From assembly GCA_020744225.1 (NCBI GenBank), contig JAGMWG010000020.1, positions 992,001 to 1,056,000 on the forward strand: a stretch of 64,000 nucleotides of DNA, written 5' to 3'. How positions within the stretch are numbered: position 1 is the stretch's first letter; each line of letters opens with the position of its first letter. Shown here piece after piece: positions 1-10,465 of this stretch. The DNA is from Paraphoma chrysanthemicola (Eukaryota; Ascomycota; Dothideomycetes; Pleosporales; Phaeosphaeriaceae). Under the pieces are notes generated by a model that was given only the letters and a program-made list of their open reading frames with translations, was not told the origin of the DNA and made no database searches. A program made the translations under genes and the position numbers.

Positions 1-502
1 TGCTGATGGTGGCATCCAAAACGTGGGTCACATCGTCAAGGGTCTCGCCATGGGCGCCTCGACTGTCATGATGGGTGGACTCCTTGCGGGTACCACTGAG
101 TCACCCGGAGAGTACTTTGTCAGCCGCGATGGTCAGCTTGTCAAGGCCTACCGTGGAATGGGTAGTATCGCGGCTATGGAGGACAAGAAGGCAGGTGCTG
201 GCAGCAAGGATGCCAAAGCCAGCAATGCTGGTACTGCGCGTTACTTCTCCGAGGGTGACCGCGTCTTGGTTGCTCAGGGTGTCTCTGGCTCCGTGCAGGA
301 TCGCGGTTCTATTACCAAGTTCGTCCCCTACTTGATGGCAGGTGTACAGCACTCCTTGCAGGACATTGGTATCCGGAGCTTGACTGAACTGCGTGAGGGT
401 GTTGCCAACGGCACCGTCAGGTTCGAATTGCGGACTGCTAGTGCACAGGCCGAAGGTAACGTTCACGGCCTGCATAGCTTCGACAAGAAGCTCTACTCTT
501 AG
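1..502 (+). CDS. IMP dehydrogenase, C-terminal part (5' end outside window)
   Basis: This is the last ~166 codons of inosine-5'-monophosphate dehydrogenase, which oxidises IMP to XMP with NAD+ in the committed step of GMP synthesis in the cytosol. The frame is open from the first bases (ADGGIQNVGHIVKGLAMG), well before the first in-window ATG, so the gene enters from the left. The catalytic (beta/alpha)8-barrel end is recognisable: GASTVMMGGLLAGTTESPGE, then the flap segment YRGMGSIAAM and the late motif FVPYLMAGVQHSLQDIG. The product ends normally about 45 residues later with TAG at 500-502, close to the usual C-terminus. No intron is seen in this part. Family assignment is certain; which paralogue cannot be told. 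Confidence 0.95.
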   Translation, partial: ADGGIQNVGHIVKGLAMGASTVMMGGLLAGTTESPGEYFVSRDGQLVKAYRGMGSIAAMEDKKAGAGSKDAKASNAGTARYFSEGDRVLVAQGVSGSVQDRGSITKFVPYLMAGVQHSLQDIGIRSLTELREGVANGTVRFELRTASAQAEGNVHGLHSFDKKLYS

Positions 503-857
503 GTCTGAGCGGACCTGCGAGCTTGCATTGGGATAGGCGTTGCGTAGGCTATACTTGCTTCTTGACCATTTCTAGACACGTGAAGATGATTTGATGGGAT
601 ATGCTTGGAGAATGGAGAATAGATAGGCACAAAAGCAATGATACCACGATCTTTTAAGCTTCAACAGAGTCACTGTCAGGCCGCGTTTTGGTGCTGAGGA
701 GTCACGAGACGGTAGCCCTGCCGACTCTTTTAGGCGATGTCACTCTCCACCGGGCAAGCTTAAAGTTCTCCACAACCTCGGCATCTCCCCGCGCTTGCCA
801 ATGTCACCAACACAATGACGCGCTACAATCTCGCATTGTCGACGCCAGCCCTGGCCG
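503..857. other. intergenic, IMPDH 3' region and Nudix promoter
   Basis: This holds the 3' untranslated region of the IMP dehydrogenase gene and the upstream region of the Nudix gene. Short open frames here overlap on both strands and resemble no family. No clear TATA box was seen. Confidence 0.6.
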
Positions 858-2245
858 ATGATGCCGAGGCCGCGCTTGATCCCTTCTTTCCATTTGGGTG
901 TATCTACCTCTGCAAAGACTCCCTTCTTCCGGTTCCAACCCACTGTTGCTAGGCGATTTCATTCCAGCGCACGCGTCGACGGTAGAGCTCCAGCGATCGC
1001 ACATTGCAGCGCACGACCAATATTTCCGAAGTCGTCCTGGGCAGTTACTCGCAGCATGTCAACACCTGCAGACCATAAGCCGCTTAAAAATGCGCCGAAA
1101 GTGCCTCCGGCCCCGCGACCAAGCTCGAGGTAAGTAGCAACGTAAGGAGGACCTGCATAAGAAACATTGTGCTCACGCGTGTCAGTGTCCTATTGATCTC
1201 CCCAACCAACCAAATTCTGCTTCTTCATCGTGTCAAGAAAGCCTCTAGCTTCGCAGCCGCGCACGTATTTCCCGGCGGCGCGCTCAGCAAGACCCACGAT
1301 GGCGACCTTCCCGGTGTAGACGACCTGGGCCGTCATCAAGATGGACCGGCATATCGCATGGCCGCTGTTAGGGAGACGTTTGAAGAGTGTGGCATAATCC
1401 TCGCGAAGAGCAAGAAGACCGGTAAACTGTTTACCGAAATTAGCGACGAAGAGCGCGAAGAAGGCAGGAAAGCTGTACACGCTGGCAAAGTCAAGTTCGC
1501 AGAGCTACTGGACAAATGGGGCGCGATACCAGACACCGAAGCCTTGATCCCCTTCACACGCTGGATCACACCGCCCAATGTCCCAAAACGCTTCAGTACA
1601 CAAATGTACATCTACTTTCTCCCCCTCGGCTCCGTCTCGCCCACCAAAAAGGCCGCAGCAACCAGCACACCGCCAGGCGCTGGTCTAGCCGAGGAAGACG
1701 AAATCGTGATCCCGAACCCCACGCACGACGGCGGCATCGAACATACCGCCGCACGCTTCCTCCCGCCGAATAAATGGATCGATCTCGCGCGCCAAAACCG
1801 CATCATCTTGTTCCCGCCACAATTCTTCCTCACGCTCATGCTCGCACCGTATCTCAGCAGCACCGTAACGTCACCATCCTCGCCCATTCCTTCTGCGTCA
1901 GAACTCCAGCTCGAGCGCGAGAAACTGCTCGATTTCCTCGCGAAACCGCGCACGTATGAGGGCAAGCCTGAAGTTTCGTTTGCTGAAGCATGTATTTCTC
2001 CCATCGTCCTTGGGAAGGGCGAGTACGGCGACCAATCCCAAGACGGCGTCGGCGGCGTGGACAAGTACACTGCGGTGCTGGTGCTTGATGGGCCCGGGAA
2101 AGAAGTTGAAGACCAGGGACAGGGAAGGAGGGGGATTAGGGAGTGGGTTGTTACGACCAAGTTTAAAGGCGAGGGGCCGAGGGATGTGGATGTTAGGAGG
2201 AGGGAGGAGGTTTTGGGGAGGGGGGAGGGGAGGGGGAAGTTGTAG
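858..2245 (+). CDS. NUDT19-like Nudix hydrolase, probable mitochondrial leader
   Basis: Nudix-family hydrolase of the NUDT19/RP2p type; these cleave nucleotide-linked diphosphates such as CoA derivatives. Exon 1 runs 858-1129, the intron 1130-1185 (56 nt, GTAAGT...CAG) and exon 2 1186-2245. The join gives PRPSS-SVLLISPTNQILLLHR. The Nudix signature is split by an insertion, as in NUDT19: FPGG early, then RETFEECGI with the catalytic RExxEE residues. From ATG 858 the protein is 443 aa. Its first 66 residues are basic (about 11 Arg/Lys, one Asp) and contain RRFHSSAR, like fungal mitochondrial presequences. A second in-frame ATG at 1056 has A at -3 and would give a 377-aa cytosolic form. The start is therefore uncertain; the family is firm. 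Confidence 0.85.
2196..2236 (+). repeat. G-rich tract with G-quadruplex pattern
   Basis: The last codons of the Nudix gene are a purine run of GGAGG units ending in four G-runs of four to six G separated by single A (2215-2236). It is on the coding strand and ends just before the stop codon at 2243. Confidence 0.7.
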
Positions 2246-3224
2246 CTTGAGTGAGGTTTGTGGGTGGGAGGAAGTGGGAGCGGACAATGGGATCAGGAAT
2301 TGATGTATAAATCATTGCATTACGTCGTGTACTAGAATTTATCTGTCTTTCTGATGGACGTTTTGATTGGTAGAGTATCTAGCCTCGAATTGATCAAGGA
2401 TTGTAAACCTATGTCGTTTAAGCGCTTCGCTCTTCTTTATATGCACGGCGCTACTGATCAAGAGCTTGGAGAAATATTTCCAGTCTATCTGCAGCATATT
2501 TATCAGCAATGAGTTCTGCGGTATGTACAAGCCGACTAGTAGCTCTGCCCCATGAGATCGACTGGTCCTAGATCGTTTGGTGGGGGGTTCAATATGACTA
2601 CAGTGCCATCGCAGGGAGATTATATTGCCGTTGAAATTTTCCTTGTTGCTAGATGAGATCCTGACGCACGTCTAAGACCTACTATTTATTCCAAGTCCAT
2701 TGCAGACCTTGCGCGAAGTGCTCGATTATATCTAGAGAATGTGTAAATCTGAGCTTTGATGTAATTGTGCGCAAGTCACGTGCAATTCCCGCGTCCTCAG
2801 CGTCGACTGTCTTGCAAGCGACTTGATGCAGGCCATTGCGTACACATGGTGAACAGCACACGTGATAAGCCTTGCTTTTGCATTTCCCTTTCCCACGCTA
2901 TCTGCCTAAGAAGTGTTGCCAGGTGCATGAAACACACTACTTGATCCAAAGCGATGTGTCTCATCGTGTGAATGTTGAATCACGATCCCAGGTATGTGGT
3001 TAGCCTACAATGGACGTTACTACCACAGCTTTGCAGCGGACTGCGTTTGTTGAAAACACTGAACCGCGCCTGAACCCATGAGACTTAGAGGCTGTCGTCA
3101 ACGTGACTTCCGTTCTGGCATAACTCATTAGAAGCCATGCGCAACATGTCGCAACGATATTGAAGCTAGTTGTCAATTGACGTCGTTTACGCAGGCTCGT
3201 AGATCCGAGCTGACGCGAATGCAT
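2246..3224. other. intergenic, no gene seen
   Basis: Nearly 1 kb between the ends of two converging genes (Nudix on +, RNase III-like on -). Open frames are under 75 codons and look like chance. It is richer in A+T than the flanking exons. I see nothing further in it. Confidence 0.6.
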
Positions 3225-4025
3225 TCAGGATCCGCCGGTCGAGTCAACTCCGAACTCTAAAAGCGAGTAGTAGGCGCCTTGAAGACATCTCTCCGATGCG
3301 TCCGGCCACTCTCTCAAGAAGCGGGACGCACAAAAGGATAAAACGAAGCGCCAGCTGCTTGATAAGAGAGTCCGATACTGCCTCGGCCGGAGGATCCTGG
3401 TCCCACTCGTGTAAGGGAGCTAGAAGTATGCTCATTAGTCAAGGGCGGGTATGTATGTGTTCGTTTGGAAAGGTGAGAGGGTTGCAACGTTACCGTGAGG
3501 AAGCGATGGTTGAGGAAACCAAGATGCTGGATGACACGCATCACAGCATCGTCACCTCCGTCTTCGAGTACAGCTCCGACAATGGCTTCGAGCGTAGTAG
3601 CCACCATCTTCGCAGTCTTGGCGTAAACTCCCTCCGCTACGTATACGCAGCGATCGACGCCGAGTTGGTAGCCGCGCTGGGCGAGGGCGTCATTACTGAT
3701 CATTTCATTGCGGAGGGTGGTCCAACGCTCAGGAGAATTTGCCTCGCCTGATTATTGAGCATGATCATTGAGAACAACACCCATCACGCAACTCACCATT
3801 AGCATCGCGTGCTTTGAACCAAGCATCGCAAAGAACCTTTGCAAGCACGGCGTCTTCGAGTATGGAGAGGCGTTTGTTGTTGTCCACGCCACGAAACCCG
3901 TCACTGCAAATGACGAGTGTCCGCGGTGAAGCCATCTGAACAGCCTCAGCGCAAAGGAGGCGATTGCTGAAAGTGTGGGAAGTGATTCCTTCCACCGAAG
4001 CGACAGTCAAACCGACGTTGAGCAT
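3225..4025 (-). CDS. small RNase III-like protein with degenerate active site
   Basis: Three exons on the minus strand: 3797-4025, 3494-3747 and 3225-3419. Introns are 3748-3796 (49 nt) and 3420-3493 (74 nt, with a CTAAT branch site). Exons 1 and 2 form one ribonuclease III fold: FSNRLLCAEAVQMA, then NNKRLSILEDAVLAKVL at the place of the family signature, and KMVATTLEAIVGAVLEDGG at the second acidic motif. The consensus catalytic acids are only partly kept: the signature Glu is Ser, the Gly of LGD is Glu, and the second-motif Asp is Thr, while one Asp and one Glu remain. I infer a non-catalytic or altered RNA-binding protein. The start follows A at -3. The 3' exon is the weak point; without intron 2 the frame would end at 3314. 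Confidence 0.65.
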
Positions 4026-4939
4026 ATTGTTTGATGTGAATAGATATCGATTTGTGATGTGGGAGAGTGGAGGTTTTGGACATCGCATGAGAAGGAAGGC
4101 AAGACAGCCCCGCGCAGCACAAAGCGGGGCTGAATCGATCAGAGCCCACGCGTCAAGTTCACATGACCGTTTGCACCTCACGCTGGAACTTCACGTCGAC
4201 GCCACTGCGCTGGCCTCATACTACGATATCGGTACTATAGTATATCCAGAATGCCTCGAAAGGACTAATTTGATCAAAGGCGAGGACAATTGAACGTATC
4301 TACCAACTAGCTGATCCTACCAGGACTGTGCAATGCATGCCCATAGCAGAAGACATGAAGTCGGATCGAAAGTAAAGAAAGACACTCAGAACACATTAAC
4401 GTTCGAAAGCGATCCAGGTTGAGGTATTTTCATGTCTTGATTCAACGCTGCAATCCAGGACACGGAACACGCGCTTGCTTACGTTGTCTACTGGCTCTGC
4501 TTGCGACGCCTTCTGCCAATTCCCCCCCGGTGCCATTCAAATGGCAATTTTCCACCGCCATCAACTCAAAAAAGCAACGGAGCTTGCGGTGGTGGTCGGG
4601 GCCGAGACTTTTGTGTCGGACAAGGCGACAGCCAAGCGAGATAAGCATCGCATTAGCGTGGCAATGGGCCAATGGTCGATGCTTAGCCTACCCAACTTGC
4701 CGCATAAATGGTACCGTGGTCCTGGTGGCTGGCTTACTCTGGTAGGAAATGGGGTCCAGAGCCCAGCAGCACGGTCTTTTTCGAGCACGCCATTCTCATG
4801 AGCCATCAGCACAGTGGTCGCGTTTCGTAGCTGTTCCACAGCTGTGAATGGGTGCATAAGTACCGCGTGGTACCCATGTTCGATGCAGGCATTTATCAAG
4901 GTCAAATTTTTATCCAGATCTCGCGACTTAGTGTTCGCA
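4026..4939. promoter_or_regulatory. divergent intergenic region
   Basis: Shared upstream region of the RNase III-like gene (-) and the amino acid transporter (+). Overlapping open frames on both strands (up to 174 codons from 4561) have no recognisable motif and appear to be chance. No single regulatory site stood out. Confidence 0.5.
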
Positions 4940-6416
4940 ATGGCAACGCAATACCCTCCAGAGAAGGTCCATGACCTTCCCAATGTCGACGAAGAAGCTC
5001 TTGACTCCGACCAAGACAGTACGACCGAGGTGATCAAGGCACTGGTTGCAGAGGACCATGACCATGACATCAAGCTTCGTACCATGTCCTGGCAAAGGGC
5101 TGCATGGTTGCTCGCTGGTGATCAAGTCTGCCTTGCTATCATGGCACAATCGTGGTCGCTGTCGTATGTCATTTTCATATTCGTTCTTGCGGAATGTGCT
5201 TGCTAACACCAACTTCAGCGTCCTCGGCTGGGTACCCGGTATCATAACCATGGTGATCGCCGGCGTTTTGTTCTACATCACGTCTTTAACCATGCACAAA
5301 TTCATCATGAAGCATCCTCAGATCAAAGACATCTGCGACTTCGGTTACTACGTTTTCGGCAAGTCCAAAATCGCATATGAATTCACCGCGGTCATGCTCC
5401 TGCTCAACAACATCATGCTCATCGGCTTCCACATCTTGACCGGCGCAAAAGTCATCAACACCCTCTCGGACCATTCGCTCTGCACCGTCGTCTTCTCCGT
5501 CATCGTCACAATCATGGGCATAATCATGAGCTTACCCCGCACCCTCAACCACGTGTCCTTCATGTCCATGTTCAGCGCCGCATGCATGGGCCTCGCAATC
5601 CTTCTCTTCCTCATCTTCGCGGGCATCGAAGATGCGCCTCTATATGGCTACAACGGCGTCTATCCCAAAGCTGGCCCCGTCCACACCTACGCTTTCCCAC
5701 CCGAAGGCACTACTTTCGTCGCAGCCATGAACGCCGTGCTCAACATCACGTTCCTCTGGGTTCCACAAATTCTCTTCCCAACATTCATCTCCGAGATGGA
5801 GCGGCCGCAGGATTTCCCCAAAGCGCTCGCCGTGCTTGGTGGTATCTCCGCATTTTTGTTCATCATCCCGCCGGCGATTGGGTTCAGATATCTCGGACAG
5901 TATGCGACTGCGCCGGCGTTTGGTAGCCTGGGACCAGTTGTGTACAAGAAAGCTTCCTTCGCGTTCGTCATTGTGCCGACGCTAGTCATCGGCGTTATTT
6001 ACGCCAATGTCAGCGCGAAGTTTGTGTACTTCCGTATCATGGGCAAGAGTCGACATGCGCACTCAAACACTGCTGTCGGATGGGGTGTGTGGATTGTTGT
6101 GATGGCGCTGATTTGGATCATTGGATTCATCTTCGCGGAGGTCATTCCGTCCATGGGAGACTTTCTGTCGTTGCTCGGCGCTGCATTCGATTCCTTCTTC
6201 GGGTTCATCTACTTTGCAGTTGCTTACTGGCAGCTATTCAAGGGGAGATTATTCAAGGGGTTGAGCAGAAGCGTGCTGACGGTCGTGCACATCTTCGTTA
6301 TGGCTTGCGGACTGTTCTTGCTGGGTCCGGGTCTGTACGCGGCTGTTGAGGCGGTGAAGGCGGACTACTCGGGTGGTGTGAAGCCGGCATTTAGCTGTGC
6401 GAATGTCGCTATATAG
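4940..6416 (+). CDS. amino acid transporter, AAAP family (mtr-like)
   Basis: Integral membrane permease of the AAAP/transmembrane amino acid transporter family (Pfam PF01490 type), probably a neutral or aromatic amino acid/H+ symporter at the plasma membrane. Exon 1 is 4940-5163, the intron 5164-5218 (55 nt, GTATGT, GCTAAC branch, CAG), exon 2 5219-6416; the product is 473 aa. After an acidic hydrophilic N-terminus (about 50 residues) comes TMSWQRAAWLLAGDQV, the typical first-helix entry, then roughly eleven hydrophobic segments. The loop FGYYVFGKSKIAYEF and the segment WVPQILFPTFISEM match fungal members. The ATG at 4940 is chosen because it begins the acidic tail and frames the splice correctly. 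Substrate cannot be read from the sequence. Confidence 0.9.
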
Positions 6417-6854
6417 TGGGCTGGCACAGATCACTACAAGCAAATGACTACGAATTGAGTATAATCAACGAATGATTGTCAAGTGCATCAAATGGTGTAC
6501 TGTATGGACACCAAACCAATCGCAAATATGCTAAAAGTTTGTTCCTTTGTGATGACAAGCATTCAAGTGCGGGCCGGCGCAACACCATCTAGCCATCAAC
6601 GATGGTCTGATGGCGATGTAAGTCGGAACGTGATCATGCGAAGTTGCCGGCTTGGGATGTCACAATGTGCACATAGAAATCATCCTGACCGCGTGCTAAA
6701 TCCTTTGGTACTTCAATGTATAGCACATTATTTTAGCTTCATGTAGCGCTATATTCGGTTTCGACATCAGACAAAAATGCCTGTCTCACGTGAGACTTCC
6801 TTCCCTTGTTCTCGAAATGTCTTGGCTATCCCACCCCATCCCAGCGAGCGGAGA
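6417..6854. other. intergenic between converging genes
   Basis: This contains the 3' region of the transporter and that of the following minus-strand gene. No coding evidence was seen. Confidence 0.6.
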
Positions 6855-8361
6855 TTACTCTACACGCACACGCTTTGTTTCAGACTCTGCCGTGTCTGTG
6901 ACGCACTCAACATCTGTTGTGTCGGTTGAACCGCGCTTGAGTGTGCGACGTGCCAGCTCTGAGGAGTTTAGGCTGGGAGCAGTGGCCGTAACTGCGATAT
7001 GTCAGTCAATACCGGAGAGAAACTGTGGGATTCATCACTTACAATTGACCTCGTTAGTCTGGACGACGGAGACATCAGCATCATGTATGGTAATGTCGCC
7101 TTCGGCACCATTAGAGCCTGCTTCTGCTGCAGCTGTTTCTTCACCAGAGTTTTGCAAGTCGTCGCCATCATCCGCAACTGAATCTGCTTGAGCATTCTTC
7201 TCCTCTTGTGCATCTTGCGCGGCCTCTGCAGCGTTGGCCTCGCGACCTTGTTGAGGACTATGGCACGGCCCTTGTTTTGCTTAAGGTTAATCTCACAAGC
7301 CGAAAGCTCTGCCTTGGGCAGGCACCAATTTCCTCAGACTGTGCGCCCTTCAAGAAGTCCTCGCACTTGGACTTGTAGAAGCACAGTAGCTTGATAAGAT
7401 ATTGCATACGCTCCTCGAATGTGAGCTTGCAGTCCTGTTGGATCTCCTTCTACATATGAAGACCATGAATGCTGAGGAATGACGAGCCTTCGGTATGAAG
7501 ACGCTCGGCGATGTTCTATTTCATTCAGTATCTTGCTGTGATATGAGTATGTAGATGTATGTCTTACGACTATGTCCCAGCAGACTTTCTCCACCGCGTC
7601 CTGCGGGTAGTGTGATTTGACGTCCTCCCATCGCTTTCCACGACCATGGCCCATGTTCTGAAGGTTTTTGCGGTTGAGGAAAGCGAGAATCAGGCGAACT
7701 ACATAAGCGCTACGTTCGGCATTCGCTGTGGATATGGAAGGGTCTGGCGTGGGCGCGGACCATTTCAAGCTGGAGTCTTTCACCACACGGAGAGCAGCGT
7801 CGTGGGTTTGATGAATGAGCATCGTGGTCGTGTTCTCTGGCAGAGTCGCAAATGGTAGGATAAGATCATCAAGATTCGGTTTCGTCTTGGACCGCGCCGA
7901 TTTTTGTGGCTCTGCTGCGGGCATTTGAGAAGTGCCACGATGTGGAGGACTCGGCATGGGGGCGGAGACAGGAACCTCTTGAGTTGTCGCAGGCTTCTGG
8001 GTTGAGGGACGTGAATGTGATTGCGCTTTTTCATCTGGCTGCACTTTCACTTTCCCGTCACTCTTGGTAGTGTTCACCACTTGTTGGTTAATGTCGATTG
8101 GAATATTAACAACAGAGGCGACGTTGCAATTCGGCTTAGTCTTGACTGAGGTATTCGACGAGGTTGGCGCAAGCAGTATAGGCGAGGCTCGGCTTTGAAG
8201 GCGCTGTCCAACTATTTTCATTAGCCTTGCCTTGCTAGAAAGTCGTATTCCGTGTACTCACGCATTTCCTCGATGGCCATCGCAAAATCAGTCTTCGGAA
8301 CAAGGCAATTAAGAAGAGTAATAAACTCTACCATGTCCCCGCTGTGTTCATCAGTTGCCAT
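6855..8361 (-). CDS. conserved fungal protein of unknown function, interrupted by an in-frame TAG
   Basis: Five exons on the minus strand: 8262-8361, 7568-8211, 7326-7515, 7043-7279 and 6855-6991. All four introns (46-52 nt) have GT-AG ends and consistent phase, and the exons sum to 436 codons. The middle resembles an orphan family I recall from filamentous ascomycetes: ERSAYVVRLILAFLNRK, HYPQDAVEKVCWDIV, NIAERLHTEGSS and LTFEERMQYLIKLL. Flanks are low complexity; the C-terminus is acidic and ends in KRVRVE. Codon 270 (7450-7452) is TAG, between HGLHM and KEIQQDCKLTFEER, so the read-through product would be 435 aa and the truncated one 269 aa. The stop fits a CAG to TAG change. It may be a young pseudogene, an allele, a sequencing error or read-through. 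Function unknown. Confidence 0.65.
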
Positions 8362-9165
8362 GATGAAATTTTGAGATCTCGATTCGCTGATCGACAGACA
8401 GGCTACGGATTTTGGACTAATTGGTCTGACAGTGGAGGTTGAGAGAACAGTAATCGAGGTGAACATCCAGATTTTGTCTTTCAAACACAAGAGAATTGTC
8501 CTAGATGTACTCCAAGGTCTCGAGAAAGTGGCGAGAGCGTGAAAGTGATTCTCGGAAGTCACTCGTTGGTGTAGTCCGCCGTGAAAAGTTGTGGTGATCC
8601 TTGTGTAATGATCTGTTCGTGATCGACTTTCATAGCCCCATTTTCACCGATTGTGACTGTCGGACTCATTCACCACAGATCACGAGCAGATCTAGTGTAA
8701 CACAGGAAGCGTTTGCGGCTCTGCTGCTGGCGCTCCAGCGATGTCTTTCATGGAGAGAAGAGTGTAATGAAAGAGGCTACATTACAGAGAAACCACAGCG
8801 GCTTTGAAACGGGTTGTTTCCAGCTGTAACATGACATGGCCAATGTGTTGTACAAGCGGCAGCATTAAAGTGAAATCTGGTGTCAAGCAAAGCGAGAAAA
8901 GACGGTGGTGGACTTGACTGATAAGTGGTCAGTGTGACGCGACAGACTGATAGAGATATGGCTTTGAGTCGGCTCCATATCCCGCATGGCATAAGAGGCC
9001 ATGAATTGGGAGCCAAATGTTCGGGATAACGCTCGGGAAGTGCTAGATAGTAACTTTCCATGAAATACAACGTGAGCATAAAACCAAGGGTATTTTGCAG
9101 AGCTACGTGAGATATCACCGCTTCATAAACAATATGTACACATTCATAGCATCGAGCTGTATCTT
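8362..9165. other. intergenic, no gene seen
   Basis: Upstream region of the orphan gene and 3' region of the rhodopsin-like gene. Open frames of up to 113 codons have no recognisable motif. Confidence 0.55.
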
Positions 9166-10465
9166 TTACATCGCGTGTGGACCGCGTTTTCCATCTGGTT
9201 CAGGCCATTCGTGACTCCCCTTATGTGAGATCTCTGATGTCTTCGAGCTTGAAGACTCAGGCTCTTCTGAAACTGTGACCTTCGTTGTCTTCATGATGCC
9301 AGCACCCTTGCCTTCCTCGTCCTCCAAGATTGCGCGATCGCTGTCACCATCATTGTCCAGAATAGACTCGCCAGGAATGCGACTGTGGTATGCTTTCGAG
9401 TTCTGGAAAGTGTTCATACGGATATTCCCATGACTGGAATGGCCATATCCGTACTGAGGAGTTTTGTGCGAGCTTTGTAAGGTCGAAGGAAGAATGCGCG
9501 AGAAAAGGTGATCAAAAGCGGTACGGAGTGGTGGTAAAGAGGCGATGAGTATGCCGATCGAGAGCTCAGCTTGCGACCAAATGCTCAGATTGATGCCGTC
9601 CCATGTCGGATCTCGTGTTTTGGTAATGGCCTTCAGCTCCACCGTTTTGAAGATAGAGCAGATAGTAGCACTAAATCGGTCAAACGTCAGTATCACTCTT
9701 GAAATGCAAGCTATTCAGAGTCAAGGCTAGAAGCTGTCTATGTGGACTTACGGGATACTTAGTAAGAAGACGATGCGTATGCCTAGCTGTGTTCGCTTTG
9801 ACAGTTGCACTCTTGATAAATATATCAATGGTGCAGCCATGTATACCACGTCAGTGATTATATTAGATATGCCTTGAGTGTAGGAAAGCTCCAAAGTTCC
9901 CCTTGCCCAGCATTTTCGCGGTTGGTATCCATAGTTCCAGTTTGCTTCAAGCGGACTGCAACCGAAGAGCGTGAGCACGGGGGCCAAGAAGTTAAAAGCC
10001 GTTACCATAAGAATGGATAGCCAGACGATTACTTGGTAGAGCTTGGAGAAGTTTAGAACCAATAGCCAGGCGCAGATGGACCACTTGAGGAATGCTACCG
10101 CAATAATGTTTATGATCTGCGCGAGCCACAGGTAGTACGAGTACCGCAAGATGTTGGGAAGGACAGATGGGTCCATAATATGCCGTCCAAGCCCTGTGTC
10201 GACGACAACCTGCGAAATAGATGTTGCTGTGATGTTGAGGGCCTGTCAAGGTCAGATCCCCGCACACATGAATGCTGGTGCTTCTACTTACACCGGCGAT
10301 GATCAACAGGTAATCACTGGCCATGAATCTGCGTCCTTTCATGAGCCCGTACACAACTCTCCAGATTAGGAACATTGTGCTGATGATCAGGAGTATCCAG
10401 GTGGGAACCAGGATTTTCAACCGCTGGTTCGGCCATTCTTGCGGGATCGCGTTATCGTCGTCCAT
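9166..10465 (-). CDS. seven-helix fungal rhodopsin-like integral membrane protein (PTH11/SAT4-like)
   Basis: Exons 10292-10465, 9752-10242 and 9166-9670; introns 10243-10291 (49 nt) and 9671-9751 (81 nt). The product is 389 aa. About seven hydrophobic segments begin at LKILVPTWILLIISTMFLIW and end near SIGILIASLPPLRTAF. Typical family features are the RRFMASDYLL loop, the D-TGLGRHI extracellular motif, FLKWSICAWLL, a paired Cys region (GCSPLEANW and KCWARG) and the TDVVYMAAPL segment. The last ~100 residues are a hydrophilic Ser/Glu-rich cytoplasmic tail. There is no CFEM cysteine domain at the N-terminus, so it is the CFEM-less form. Such proteins are thought to be surface receptors; the ligand is unknown. 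It is transcribed away from the GMC oxidoreductase gene. Confidence 0.85.

Noticed and set aside
1612..2160. 182-codon minus-strand open frame
   Set aside because: It lies wholly opposite the Nudix coding exon and has no motif; a shadow frame.
4561..5085. 174-codon minus-strand open frame
   Set aside because: It overlaps exon 1 of the amino acid transporter and has no recognisable domain.
7420..7520. A 34-nt intron that would remove the in-frame TAG
   Set aside because: It is shorter than any plausible intron here, shifts the frame and deletes conserved spacing of the family.
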